From Basidiobolus meristosporus CBS 931.73 (Eukaryota; Basidiobolomycota; Basidiobolomycetes; Basidiobolales; Basidiobolaceae), in the NCBI GenBank assembly GCA_002104905.1, contig MCFE01000478.1:1-64000 (forward strand): a stretch of DNA of 64,000 nt. Reading direction: 5' to 3'. Positions 9,629 to 21,546 of this stretch are shown piece after piece (the first letter of the stretch is position 1; each line of letters starts with the position of its first letter). The position numbers were made by a program, and so were the translations under genes. Below the pieces are notes generated by a model. The model was not told the origin of the DNA. It saw nothing but the letters and a program-made list of their open reading frames with translations, and did no database searches.

Positions 9629-12600
9629 TCACTTTTGTCTTTTGCTACGGCGTGATTTAGCGGTTGAGGTGCGCTTGGATCCAGGCGTGATCTTACGTGG
9701 TGGGTGTTCTCGTTTTTTTGTTGGGCAGTTTTTTGCCAAGTGACCCTGCTGCTCCATTCAATCCTTCAGTTCATCCATTCTAAAATTCCTGTCTCAATGC
9801 TGTGCAATGTACCTTATTGCAAACAAAGCAATTATACTCCCTAGGATTCTTGGTACGAGCCGAAGGCGCATGCTTTGGGCAGTTTCTTGCGATATGTCCT
9901 ACCTATCATTCAAGTACCGCTGAACATTGAGCTATCAATACAACAATATAAACTGTTCATTTACCTGACCACACTTATAACAAATCTCCGAGGAGCCTGG
10001 CAGCGAGATGCCGCCGCTATTACACTCATTTTCATCACGAGTTTCAAGCCACTGGAAGAAGGTACATCTTCCATTGGAGTTTAAGCAGGCGAAAAATGAT
10101 TTCCCTTTGTTTGGCCCATCCTTTGAAACAGTCCTGATAGTAGTCAATAGACCACAGTCACACACAGGGTTGTTTTCGTTTAAAGGATTATTCTGAAAAT
10201 AAAGTTGCTTAGTGCCCAAAATGGTTACTGCGAAGGTAAACTGCTATTTAGGACTCAACCCTGAGCTTACCATCACCACTTCAGAGACAATAGTTTCGCC
10301 CGTCAATTCCTGTCTGTTGCCCTCTAAATATTCCATCGAAGGAAACGATGGTACTTCGTCTTTCCATTGAAAAAAATCACAATTTTGTCCTTTAGGTTTC
10401 GGACAACCATAGAATTGTCTGCCAGTATTGGGTCCTCTTTTGCGTACAGTCTTGGCGCTGGCACGATCACCACAAGAACATTTAGGAATATTGGCATCGT
10501 CTATAACATTGCTGTTAGTGGACATCCTGAAATCTGCACTGTTGTGGTGAGCTTCCACTCTATGACCATTGTTTTTTGGTACATCAACGTTTGCTAAAAC
10601 AGGATCACGTTCGCAACATGCCTTGATCACGATAATCAGTACATGAAACACGGATTGTATATATACGTTATTCGCTTACCTGAAGGGTACAGGAATCTTC
10701 AAGCCATTGAAAGAAATCGCATCTATCTGCATCTTGGGGTTTAGAACAACAGAAAAATTGCCTCCCTTGATTAGGACCCTCTTTCTTCACTGTTCTGGAA
10801 ACTGATTGCAGCCCGCAGTAGCATGATGGAATAGAGCCAATCTCTGCAAGAACCGGGCAACTAACATTGATGTTCTTATATCTCTCGTTAACAATACCAT
10901 TCTCGGCGTGATCTACTCCTGATCCTTCATCATTATCCTAATGGAGAGTGAGCACTTCATTAACGATTTTAAATGGTATGTGATAACACATACTTGAAAC
11001 AACTGATTCGGTTCGAGCTCCTCCGGATTATGGCCAAAATACCTCGCTAATGCCTAAACAAGGAATGAATATGCATCAAAAAACCGAGAAGCAAATCTGT
11101 TCCTACTTGCACAAGTTTGAAACTTTGATCATTGGTTTTGAGAAAAACATCTCGATACATCCCAACTCCTTGTCTTACGACCAACTCTTTGGTTTGTGAT
11201 CCCTCGCAGATTTTTCTCATGTTAAGCTCCATCTTGATTTCAGTAGTTGACTGTTAGTTGCATTCTAATCGACGTATAAACAGTAACGGGGCTTACTTCT
11301 CTTCTAAGAAACGGTTTGGAGAGAGATGTATTAAAATCAATACCATCATATCCTTCCACAAGGGCGATGCCTAATGTGGAGGGCACAAAATAGCTCGCTT
11401 CTTTGAATGCATAAGCGCGATCCAGAACCTTCTTGATATGTTCGTGGATTGTTGCATCAGTGCCTAAGCCGAAGATCAATCTACAACCCTCAGAATCAAG
11501 GACTGTTATTCCAACTAACCTATTCCATTTTTGTCCATTACTGCAATCAAGTCAGCCTCGGTTAAGAGAGAGGGAGGACTGGTTTTTCCCTCAGACATTT
11601 CGATGCTATCAGGTATAAATTGCTCGCCCTTCTGGAAGACTGGGATAGTGGTTTCACTCCAGCGATCGTATGGATAAATTTCAAGGTAATTTCTGGCAAT
11701 AATCATCAAACCTATGTACCAAGGGTAGTGAATACTAATTAATTGGGGTATGCGTAGTTGTTTACCCTTTGTAGTGAAGACTTCGTCGGAAATGTTGATC
11801 TCCACAGTGGTTTCATGGCCTTTAGCGTTGTCGGAACATGCAGCAAGAAACCTCCTAACAACAAACTCATAGACTTGTCGATCATCGCCAATCAAGTCTT
11901 TTGCCCAGGCTGTAGGGTGTATTGGCGGGTGTGCCTTGTCGTTATTTTTTCCTGTTCGTGGGGATTTGAACCCACCCGTCAAAAGCCTATTCACGGAATA
12001 ATAGGATCAGTTATAGGCGTTTCTCATTGATCAATAACCAGTATCACATTTTAGCATATGGACCCCACTGCTGATCGTGGACTTGTTTTTCGATTAGTGG
12101 TAGAAGCTGGAAGCTATTATCGAATTGATCAGTTTCAGTTCTGGGGTAACTTATGAAACCACGGTTATATAAACTCTCAGCAATCTTGTGTCAAAATAGA
12201 TGTTAGCAAACTGAGACGATAGATGTACCAATACTAAGTCACCGTCATAATTCGGTCAGAAGTCATTTTGAGAAAACGTGCGCCAGATTTTTGGAGCTCA
12301 ACTGTAGTTAATGGTAATGGCTTCCTGATTTTATGAGCGAGTGCAGATAAATATGTAGTTGAGGAGATCTGAAAGCAGCAAAGGCGGTTTACCATTTACT
12401 GGTAGGCTTGGATTTCACTCCAGAAACCGTGGCCATGGAGTTTTCAACGCATTGTTCATACAAGATAAGACAAAACAATTGACAGTACATGGACCCTCTT
12501 TGCCAATTGAATCTGGCTAAACCATCAGCTCGATTGACACACACATCTATTTTCCAGAAATCCTCAGGGACGAAATTCTCGACTCGGAGGAACTGATCGA

Positions 12601-13590
12601 CGATAAATCCGAGAGTAGGAAACTGACAGGGCCCTATATTGCATGGTCTCTATCAAGCACACCTTGAGTTGACATCATTAAGAGTTGTTACTGGCTTACC
12701 ATAGCTTATTACTTTTTCGTTCAGCTCATGAAACTGAGGACAGAGTTGTAACGTTTGAAACCGAGTGAAGGCCGCTCCGATTCTCAAGTCTAGCTCAGTG
12801 CGTGCATCAACTGCGTCTACTTGTCGGATATCTAGATTCAATGGGTTTTGACATGCATTATGGATTTCCCTATAGTAACCGGAATACAAGGGATCAATAT
12901 CCTATACAAAATGACAACATAAATATGTAGATTTATTGGTACCTTGTCATAACTACGGAAAATCGAGCTCTCAGAACATGTATCCTATCATTCGCTTTGG
13001 AACAGATTTCCACGACTTCATGTCCAATATTTTCGCCTTCCCGATCACAATCGGTCCATATCATCAGTATCGAAGCATCTCTCACTTCTCGCTGCAGATT
13101 TACCACGATGTCTTTAAAAGCCTATCAAAAAAGTGGATATTCATTGGATCCCGCCTTTGTTTAAGGATACAGGATAGCTATTTACCGGGTTTACTGATTT
13201 ATATACTGGTGCCTCGAACAGCGATGCTGGCGGGCAAGAATCCCACTTTTTGTGATTTGGTCCAAAATCCAATACCATTATATGCCCGAGCAATGAAGTC
13301 ATCGTGAATTTGCATGTTTTCCCGTTGTATTTATACTGGAAGTCGAAGTTTTTGCAATATTTGTTTTTTCCGGCTCTCTAAATTGACAAAACAGTGACCA
13401 ACGCTGAGTACATTGCATGATACCAGTGACGTGAGGAATACAAAGCGGCAATCTTCATAGAACAATAGACCAATGGATCCTAAACCTCGATCTATTCCAA
13501 AATACCTACGGTACGAACGTTTCCTTTTGATAGTATCTGGGCGATGCTTTTGGCTATAGAGGGCTTCTCAGCAACACACAATATCTTCAT
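9629..13590 (-). CDS. TOP3: DNA topoisomerase III (type IA) with GRF and CCHC zinc fingers
   Basis: This type IA topoisomerase passes single strands and partners a RecQ helicase in dissolving recombination intermediates. The first exon starts MKILCVAEKPSIAKSIAQIL (ATG at 13590), the TOPRIM opening. Later exons give KYCKNFDFQYKYNGK, the metal site WTDCDREGENIG (near 13050-13065), DLRIGAAFTRFQT, and the active-site FISYPRTETDQFD, with its Tyr codon at 12148-12146. The end of the core is in GLGTDATIHEHIKKVLDRAY. The C-terminal tail has three GRF fingers (about 10860-10690, 10510-10340 and 10160-10020). Two CCHC knuckles follow, CYKCGQVGHIARNC and CFVCNKQGHLAKNC, then a basic end (KSRRSKRQK, stop at 9631-9629). 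Both knuckles become perfect only after splicing. The gene is cut by many short introns; I did not place every one. Confidence 0.88.
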
Positions 13591-14690
13591 TTCAGCGTGT
13601 ATGGGATTAGGGGAATTCCTTTTGATAGAATTAAATCTTTCAAAGAGAGATAAATTTAAACTAAAGATTGCCACTCTTGACCAACAATGATTTTGGCAAC
13701 ATTTTGTCCATGCAATGTTAATATACCCACTAAAATCATTAGCATTTAGTTAGAATAATGATCCGAAAATATCTATTGCAGGGGTATATCGTAATTTGGG
13801 TTATTTTCATCACCAACAAAACGCTTCCACATCTAATTTCTGCTCTAGTCCTAGAGTAGCAACAGTGAAGAGATCTGCTTCAGCGAGAACCAACCCAAGT
13901 AAAAGTAAGTAGCATTGCTGGTTTTGATTTATTCTGATCACTCTATATGATGTTTGATATGTAAAAGGTTTGACTGCGTTTCAATCCAAAGCTCACTGCT
14001 CTCAATTTTCTCGACATCCCTGCTGTGCCTGTATTGTTCGAAATCTTGGCTTTAGATCTAGTATTGTCTATTAAGCAGTAAGGCCGGACATAAATCTACA
14101 AGGGGTGCCAAGTCTGAATTATTTCAGCTTGACATCTACGAGTTTTTCATAGACCCTGAACTCTAACATTGAGTTTTACGGGTAAAGGGGACTCTAAGAT
14201 CTACATATCTGGTTTACAACATGAACTCTCCGAACTTAGTGTTATGTTGTGAGAGCGGATTGGTGAACCAAAAGTAAGGTTGCAGCGTAAAATATTCTAC
14301 CAGCTTTGAGAAGCTTTGCATAGCTGGCGAGGAGCGCGGCATATAGAAAAGGGCAGTGCGGGATTCACCCGAGAGGTTGGGACCGGAGCTTTTGCGATTA
14401 CGTAGATATGAGAACCCCCACTCCACTGATAGAGTTATATTTGTTGCCTGGTAACAATAACATACTAACGTATCTTTTTGCTATAGAATGAGCGAGTCAT
14501 TTAGGTAATACGCATTTCCATGAGTATCCAGCGTTGAATGTAAAGATGGTTTATCATATTAAAATAAATGTGTACATATAATACGGACAAACATAGGTTT
14601 GTATGACTAAATATCTGAATACGCATATGAATACAATAAGCACTTGCGTGGCTAGAGAAGACTCCACTACCTCCAGAGCAGTTTCGCGAG
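13591..14690. other. Intergenic, about 1.1 kb, no gene recognised
   Basis: This is the topoisomerase upstream region. Short frames such as one at 14214-14426 on the minus strand show no recognisable features. A short spliced gene cannot be excluded. Confidence 0.35.
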
Positions 14691-15122
14691 CTACTCGTTC
14701 GATTCGCTTAGCACCAACTCTCTTGAAGCATTTGAACTGACGGAGCTTCTTCTGGTGGGCAGGATTATCCCCAGAGTAGCGATTGCTTCGGCCAAACTTC
14801 TTTCGTAATCAGCTTTAACCTTGATGGCGTCAAATTGGTCGTTCTCCTTATCTAATTCGCAGAAGCTTTGTTTACGTGGTTTTCTTTGAGGGCCTAAGCC
14901 GGTGAGCAGAGGGGAGTCGTTGCTGAGTTTTTTAGGCTTTTTCCAGCCTAGCTCGGTGTCCTCGAAGTTGCACTTGTAGTTGAGGAAGTCTTGTGCAAAG
15001 CTTTTGTTTTTCTTAGGGGGTCGGATTACATCTAGCTCACTATCGCTACGTACTTCTGAGAACAAATCATCAGTGGCCCAGCTAATGCGATAGTTGGCAA
15101 ATTCCAGGTCTGGATTGGACAT
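14691..15122 (-). CDS. Small hypothetical protein with a KEN-box-like motif
   Basis: I do not recognise this protein. From the ATG at 15122 it has 143 residues and is polar and probably disordered. Features include acidic stretches (ATDDLFSEVRSDSELDV), basic patches (RPPKKNKSFAQDF, GPQRKPRKQSF), and LDKENDQFD, which contains KEN, the degron recognised by APC/C-Cdh1. The C-terminus is Ser-rich (TRRSSVSSNASRELVLSE). An upstream in-frame ATG at 15200 would add 26 hydrophobic residues and is less likely. It lies head-to-head with the Nudix gene, with about 270 bp between starts. The motif is short enough to occur by chance. It could also be part of a longer spliced gene. Confidence 0.45.
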   Translation of the reverse strand: MSNPDLEFANYRISWATDDLFSEVRSDSELDVIRPPKKNKSFAQDFLNYKCNFEDTELGWKKPKKLSNDSPLLTGLGPQRKPRKQSFCELDKENDQFDAIKVKADYERSLAEAIATLGIILPTRRSSVSSNASRELVLSESNE

Positions 15123-15394
15123 AATTGCCAAAGGCCAACTAGTTGGAAGAGTCAAAGGTAACAGACAGACTCTATTTGTACGTCCTGGTAGAACATTCAA
15201 AATTGGGCATATAACAGAACTTTCCTGGTTATTGTATAATGATTCGAACTGCTTTGATTGGTTTCAAGACGCTGAAATGATTATCATTGTATGAAGAGAG
15301 TGGCCATGTAGGATAATTTATTTTCCAACTGTCACATGATACGACTGTCCATATCCAGGCCACACTTCAGGTTGTGTATGAAGAAAACTTCGCC

Positions 15395-16079
15395 ATGAAG
15401 CAGGTACAAGTCGCTTGTGCAGGCTTGATCTTTCGACCTGACAGGAAATTCTTGATTGGTAAGCGTAAAGGTAGCCAAGGCGAAGGTAACTATTGATCCC
15501 CAGCCAGATCTTATCACCCTTCACTAGACACTCCTTTTCAGGAACCTGGGCTTTACCCGGAGGTAATAAACACCAGCATACACCAGTGTAGAGGAGAGTA
15601 TTTTCTCAACTTCAATATGATATTCCTTAGGCCACTTGGAGTTTGGGGAGAGTTTCGAATCCTGCGCCGCTCGTAAGCACTGATACATACTTCTAGAAAC
15701 AAGATTAATGTACAATATTTATCCTGGTTTGCATCTCAAGGGGAAACGGAAGAAGAAACGGCACTCAAGATCCCAGCCTCTGCATTTAGATATCTCTATG
15801 CCGTCAATGCACCGATGCCGTTGGCTAGTAAACACTATGTCACAGTATTTTTGAGAGCAGATATAGAAGAAAATGAACCGGAGGTGAAGGTAACTCTTCA
15901 AGATCATTTTACCACCAAGGGCTCAGACTAACTAGCGAACTAAGAATATGGAGCCACACAAGTGTGACGGTTGGGCTTGGGTCTCCCTACAAGAATTGGA
16001 GGACCCCAATTCACCATACTCTCCACTTTATTTTCCTTTCGCTGAGCTAGTGGAGAAAACCAGAGAACACTTCCAGTAA
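15395..16079 (+). CDS. Nudix hydrolase, NUDT15-like (5 exons)
   Basis: The protein is visible only after splicing. Exons 15395-15485, 15542-15562, 15631-15672, 15741-15889 and 15945-16079 join in frame to 145 residues, the usual length for MTH3/NUDT15-type nucleotide pyrophosphatases. The order is QVACAGLIFRPDRKFLIGKR, TWALPGG, then the Nudix box GHLEFGESFESCAARETEEE assembled from two exons (G-x5-E-x7-RE-x2-EE). After that come YAVNAPMPLASKHYVTVFLR and MEPHKCDGWAWVSLQELED. The usual Gly late in the Nudix box is Ala. The family hydrolyses modified or excess nucleoside di- and triphosphates, such as oxidised or thio-dGTP, in the cytosol. An AATAAA sequence overlaps the stop region (16078-16083). 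Confidence 0.9.
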
Positions 16080-16627
16080 TAAAGCAGAGTAATCACACTT
16101 TGAACATCCACCAGTCAACACTGACAATCCTCGTGGATTTTAATCGACCAGTAAACATTAATCTTATCCGGAACACACTCCACCAATGATATGGGATATA
16201 CTCCAGGGACGGTCAAAATATGCCGTTTGAACCTGTGGAGAATATTATTAGACGTGACGTCAAAATTCCTATCATTGGATGTGATATTTTGGGACGACCA
16301 TAAGGGCACCTGAGGAGTACTGATCTCCCGGAAGCTAAAACTTCTCTTGGGCAGAATTCGGGATTTCAAAAGAATTACTGGACCTTGATTTTTCTCGATG
16401 GTTTTTTTTCAAAGTCGATTCATTATCAATCGCTGGTGACCGTTGGATTGTCGTATTTTTTTACTTAACTACCAAGAGGCCCTTCGTTCCTTTCCTCACA
16501 AAACTCGACTGGAAGCAGTTTGAGCGTTACTTCACTTGGTTGAATTTCACTTGCCACTTTCCCCCAAACATACAACCACCCTGCATTGTGGCCTTTTGGG
16601 TCTGAAACTCCCCTTCCTTTTGACAAT
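16080..16627. other. Intergenic, upstream of the PHD gene
   Basis: No coding region is recognised between the Nudix stop codon and the PHD gene's first exon. Confidence 0.35.
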
Positions 16628-18060
16628 ATGAGTATGTGTTTCGTCGTAAAGTGGTTTCTTCTTCGTCAGCGCTAACAGCATTGTTGGGTCAGTAGGAAAA
16701 ACTCCAACCTCAGCAAGCCGAAGAGGCAATCGCGGAGGCAGCAAACGTAGCAAGTCTGAAGAAGAGACTCGCTGCGTGTGCGGCCAGCAACGTAAGCTCC
16801 TTCATCACTCCTCCACCGCTTAAGTATCATTCTTTTTATTTATATCAACAGCTTTAGATCACGAAGGACTGATGATCCAGTGTGAACTATGCAAAGTATG
16901 GCAACACTGCGCCTGCGTGGATATACTCGACGAGAAGGACTGTCCTGAGCAATATTTTTGCGAGCAGTGCAAACCAGAAAACCACCCATACCTGCAGTAC
17001 TACAAAAGCAACCTCAAAGCAAAGTACGTTTGTTTTCTATGTTCATACAGTGCTCTGTATGCTTACCTCTCACTGCAGTAGCCCGTTGAAGCCCAAAAAG
17101 CACTCTTCGGAGGGTGGCAATAGCACCCATTCTGACAGCAAGTCGTCAGATGAGAGTCGAAAGAAAAAGCGAGGAGACCAGCCTGATGGTCCCGAAGTCG
17201 AGCCCTTCTCCGACCTATCTGATCTTGATACTGAAGATGGTTATAGAAAGGAGAGTCGTTCGAAACGCACGAAGACTCCACGGAATCGCTCACCTAGTCC
17301 CATTTCCGCTGGTAGGAAGACTAAGGAATCCGAAAGCGATGAAGACTATCTTAGTCGCGGTGAGCGCAGGAAGAAAAAAGCCAATTCCACTCCCAAGATC
17401 GAGGACCGCGATTACACGAGTTCCAAAAATAGAAAGCGTGATAATAAATCCAGTGGCCATGGTGATGAGGAGGTAGTGGCGAAAGAAGAAAGCCAGCACC
17501 GAAAAGTGGCCAAAAAAGACACCAAAGGTATTCAATGATTACATCTTGTACACCCGAGTCAATTGGGCCTAACGTTTGAAGCAGAGTGCAGTAGCAGTCA
17601 CGAGTCAGAAACTCCACAAAAACCTGCCTCATCTAACGAGGAAACACACACTAATGGGAAGCGAAAGAAGACTCGACGAAGCACGCCGGACCATTCTCGA
17701 AATTCATCTCGCTCGAAGGATGGTGTACACACCCCCGACAATAGACGTACGATTCAACTACTCATGACTTGACATATACCGAGATCGATTCTTACTGAGT
17801 TTCTAACGTTAGGTTCACCCCCGGTTCGAGTGAAAAACGTGAGCAATCGCATGACATTTCAAGACATGAACCGACGGACCAAGCATATTTTCGATTGCAT
17901 AACTCGTATACAGGTCTCTATGGCTGAGAAGGGAAAGGAGGAGGATGCAGGAGGAGCGGACCTGAATGGTAAAGGCTGTGAAGTAACAACCATGGAGATG
18001 GTTGAAGGGCTCACTAGAAAACTAGTTCACTTTCAGGAACTGTATGGTGATATGCGTTGA
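16628..18060 (+). CDS. PHD-finger protein, Cti6-like (6 exons)
   Basis: A single PHD finger reads TRCVCGQQ, then [17 protein letters not shown] and [16 protein letters not shown], giving the C4HC3 zinc pattern that binds histone H3 tails. The rest is basic and low in complexity, rich in Ser, Lys and Glu. A C-terminal conserved block, [21 protein letters not shown], resembles the end of Cti6, a subunit of the large Rpd3 histone-deacetylase complex. Exons are 16628-16631 (only ATGA is coding), 16696-16791, 16852-17023, 17079-17527, 17582-17746 and 17813-18060. They join in frame to 377 residues. The first coding exon of 4 nt is inferred from the frame and a GTATGT donor. A role in transcriptional repression follows from the family rather than from direct evidence here. 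Confidence 0.82.
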
Positions 18061-18898
18061 GATTTATTCACACGATCTTTGCAAAGATTATCAGCTACCT
18101 GGTACCTTGGGCAGTTGCTAATAAGCTGTAAAATAGAAGTCCATCCGAAAGCATACTCAGAGAATCCATTGTAATGATAAGGTCATTTCAGTTTGCTCTC
18201 AATTCTTTGCTAGTGTAACCGGATTTCAAAGAGTGTACATACATGTTCCCCAATTCTGCATCCACTGCTTCGTTTGACTATCTTGCGTCCCGTGCAATAA
18301 ATCGATTGAGCTTGAGCATCTACCTATTAATATAAAAGGAAGTAAGAAATCTGACTCTTGAGGAAAATTTATATGGCCGCAAGAGGCAGGGGATCAGTAA
18401 TGGCCCATCCCCAGCCAATTGCAGAGCCGCCCAAATTAGAATTTACCCATGTCCACGTGATACGATCCATAAACAGAACTTCCCATTCACCATCCCTCAT
18501 TGTTTGTCATCCAGGATAACAACAAAACAGCCCCTTGATACGATTACCAATGGCTCATTATGAGTTTGTCAGTCTACCAATGCAGGCCCAATGCCACATT
18601 TAAGCGCAACGTTACCCTTCACCCAAATTGGTCCTCCTTTTCTCAACGTGATCAAGAAAATGGGTGTCCGAGTGACTAATTTGGATGGTTCGGTTCATGC
18701 TTGTGACACGCTTGGGGTGTTTGCCTTAGGTGTATGCCATGATCCTCTCAGCAATATAAATGGACTAGATCATTATACGTGTTCTCATACGTAGCTACTG
18801 CTGATTCCCTTCTGATTTCCAGGTGAGATCGCTTGATGTGGCTCCATTGCGGCCTTTTCATTTCTTACCTTTGTAGTTGACATAGTGCCAGTACCATA
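18061..18898. other. Intergenic; left edge of duplicated block at about 18387
   Basis: Up to about 18387 the sequence is unique. From GGGGATCAGT onward it matches the region starting near 24229, with more differences than inside the genes. Confidence 0.5.
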
Positions 18899-20516
18899 AT
18901 GTCTCGTTTTCTCCGAAAGACATTCACGACCGGCTCGAGTCTAGCTCGTTTGGTACTAAGCCATGTGTTTATGAGTCTGGGTTTTGCTTGCTGAATCTTT
19001 TTATTTCGTGTAGTCGCAGCAAATCCGCTACCAAAGCATTGCTTCGGCCACTCACCAAGTAAGGCCATTTTCCGTTAGTCGTAAAAATTAGAAACCCTGC
19101 TGACAAGTCCTCTTTCTAGTCTGGCCCTTCCAAGGTCACGCATCCGGACGCTGACAACAACCCCAAAACCCTTGAGATACTGGCTGAGAGCGACAAATAC
19201 ATCCTCAACACCTACAGCAAGCCCTCGTTGGTCTTTACACACGGAAAAGGTTGCTACCTTTATGACCAGAGTAATCGTCGTTACTTGGACTTTTGCGCCG
19301 GAATTGCTGTGAATGCACTGGGTCATGCTGACGAAGAAATGACCCAGGTGCTTGCTGAACAAGCTTCGCAGTTGGTGCATCTTTCGAATCTTTTCCATCA
19401 CCAATGGAGTGGTGAGCTTGCTAAGGCTTTAGTGGAATCCACCAAAGCTTCAAGCGCTTTCCAAGCCAGTAAGGTGTTTTTGGCCAACTCAGGCACTGAG
19501 GCCAACGAAGGGGCCTTGAAGTTCATGCGCAAATGGGGGAAAATCATTTCTGATAAGGATGACAAGTTTGAAATAGTGTCTTGCTCCAACGGTTTCCATG
19601 GTAGATCCATGGGTGCCTTGAGTTGCACACCCAATCCCAAGTATCAGAAACCATTCCTTCCATTGGTACCCGGGGTGAAGCACATTGATTTCAATGATGT
19701 TGAGAGCATTAAAGCCAATATTACCGAGAAGACGTGTGGAGTTATCGTTGAGCCAGTTCAGGGTGAGGGTGGTATTTTCCCGGCCAAGGTTGAGTTCTTG
19801 CGTGCTATGCGAAAGCGTTGCGATGAAGTCGGTGCTTTGTTAGTTTTCGATGAGATCCAGGTAAGCTACCATCTCTGATCCTCGCCACCCACTGATCTCT
19901 AAAAGCGACTTTTGTTTAGTGCGGTCTTGGCAGAACCGGTAAATTGTGGGCTTTCGAGAACTTCCCGTCTGATGTCGTTCCAGATATCCTGACCTTGGCT
20001 AAGCCCTTGGCCAATGGCTTCCCCATTGGCGCTATTCTCATGAACGACAAAGTAGCAGACAAGATCAAGATAGGTAAGGGGATCACGTGCACATGCTGTT
20101 CATTCCCATGCTCACCACCAAGCATATTCACAGGCGATCATGGAACCACATTTGGAGGAAACCCCTTGGGTTGCCGTGTAGCATTGTCGGTATTCAACCG
20201 CATTAGTCGCCCAGAGTTCCTCGCCAATGTAAATGAGACCGGAGCTCACTTGAAACAAGGCCTTCGGAATATCACCAATGGCAATCCCTTGGTCAAGGAG
20301 GTTCGTGGATTGGGGCTTATTCTGGGTGTGGAGTTCACAGTTGATCCCACGCCAATCGTCAAGATGGCCAGAGAGCGCGGACTGATCGTGATCACTGCCA
20401 GCAACAACACTGTTCGCTTGGTGCCCCCGCTGATCCTCACGAAAGAGGAAGCGGATCAAGGCCTTGCTATTCTGAAAGACTGCTTTGAGGAGTTCAAAGC
20501 TCAAACCCCCGTTTGA
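18899..20516 (+). CDS. ARG8: Acetylornithine aminotransferase, mitochondrial
   Basis: This PLP enzyme makes N-acetylornithine from N-acetylglutamate semialdehyde and glutamate in mitochondrial arginine synthesis. Exons 18899-18952, 19014-19058, 19120-19860, 19920-20073 and 20134-20516 give 458 residues. The N-terminus MSRFLRKTFTTGSSLARL is basic and Ser/Thr-rich, as expected of a matrix-targeting signal. Motifs seen are YLDFCAGIAVNALGHA, the phosphate-binding [46 protein letters not shown] and TLAKPLANGFPIGA with the PLP lysine. GDHGTTFGGNPLGC and EVRGLGLILGVEF follow. Ornithine aminotransferases share the fold, but the [12 protein letters not shown] and GDHGTTFGGNPL segments favour ArgD/Arg8. 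This is the only intact copy in the window. Confidence 0.93.
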
Positions 20517-20668
20517 TTGAATCATCCTATTTCTCATGAGGCTTCCAATGTAGATAAAGCGATGTTTGGTAGATGTCAATTGTAATGAGTGAGGAAATAA
20601 AATGAAATGCAGTTTAATATGCTGACCCAGCACTGGGTGACCCCCTAAATCTGATCGAACACAGCCAT

Positions 20669-21279
20669 CTATTCTATCCAAGATCTGGAGTACCTGAAGT
20701 TGTCAGTTGATGCGGTGGTGATGGATTCTGGGATTTGCAAGCTCTCGCCAGCAGTGGCGTACGAGAGGTGCTGCTTAGATTCTCGCTTACTGCTCGCTAT
20801 CTGCTGTTTGTCATGTCGCCACGACATGTAATTGTAGACTTGCGAGACGATTGCGTAAATCACGCCTATGCAGTTTGAAAGGACGGCCAAAAATGGGATG
20901 ATTTTAAAGAACCCATTGAACGTCTTGTAAATCACCTTCAGAAGCAAGTCGGGTTAGAAATGGTGTGCAAGGTGTACGAACTCTGCGGCCGGTTACCTGA
21001 ATTACCAGCTGTGGTATATCCTCAATCAAGATTCCCACACCTACGCATATCAGGATGTGATACCTGACTCGTGGTGAGAATGGCGCATTCAAGCTGCGGA
21101 GGTTACAGAAATTTGACGAAAGAATGAATATGAGGGCTGGATTGGTTGCCGCCAGGATAGTCACCGACGATGTTAGCAGCGTATGATTAGAGAACCACTC
21201 GTGGAAGAGAGGATTCCTGGCCACTTCCTTGACGATGATATATGTAGAAGAGAACATATTGAAGCAAAATGGATTCACA
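20669..21279 (-). pseudogene. 3' fragment of the large membrane-protein gene (copy A)
   Basis: This carries the last about 185 residues of the gene that is complete at 26083-28897, including the final intron, the EDIPQLVIQ segment and the C-terminus NFRYSRSWIE. It begins at the duplication breakpoint, so it lacks a start codon, signal peptide, ectodomain and the first helices. It is therefore a non-functional remnant. Confidence 0.85.
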
Positions 21280-21546
21280 AGATACGCTAAAAGGCTGATA
21301 AGGCATCTCTACGAAAGGAATAACAATTACTCGCTTTAGCCATCTCGTAACAATTGTCTCGTTCTTCCGTCGTGGAGAGCATTTAAATTATTTATTATTT
21401 TTTCCATAATGATAATGGGAGAGGCCAAGTTATACGACTGGGCCGATCCGGTAGGCTCTTTTCCCCCATCTTTCGGATCCCTAATACAGGTGAGAGAGGT
21501 GGGTAGGGACTGAACTAGGCTGCATAGACTCCAACATGACTGACCC

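Larger units (their letters stand above)
18387..21279. repeat. Segmental duplication, copy A
   Basis: This block matches 24229-26692 in the same orientation. It holds the complete ARG8 gene and the 3' end of the membrane-protein gene. The genic parts are nearly identical by eye. Copy A ends abruptly at about 21279, where AAGCAAAATGGA is followed by unrelated sequence. Confidence 0.88.

Noticed and set aside
12936-13307. 123-codon plus-strand frame inside topoisomerase III
   Set aside because: It is antisense to the TOPRIM exons, which match the family.
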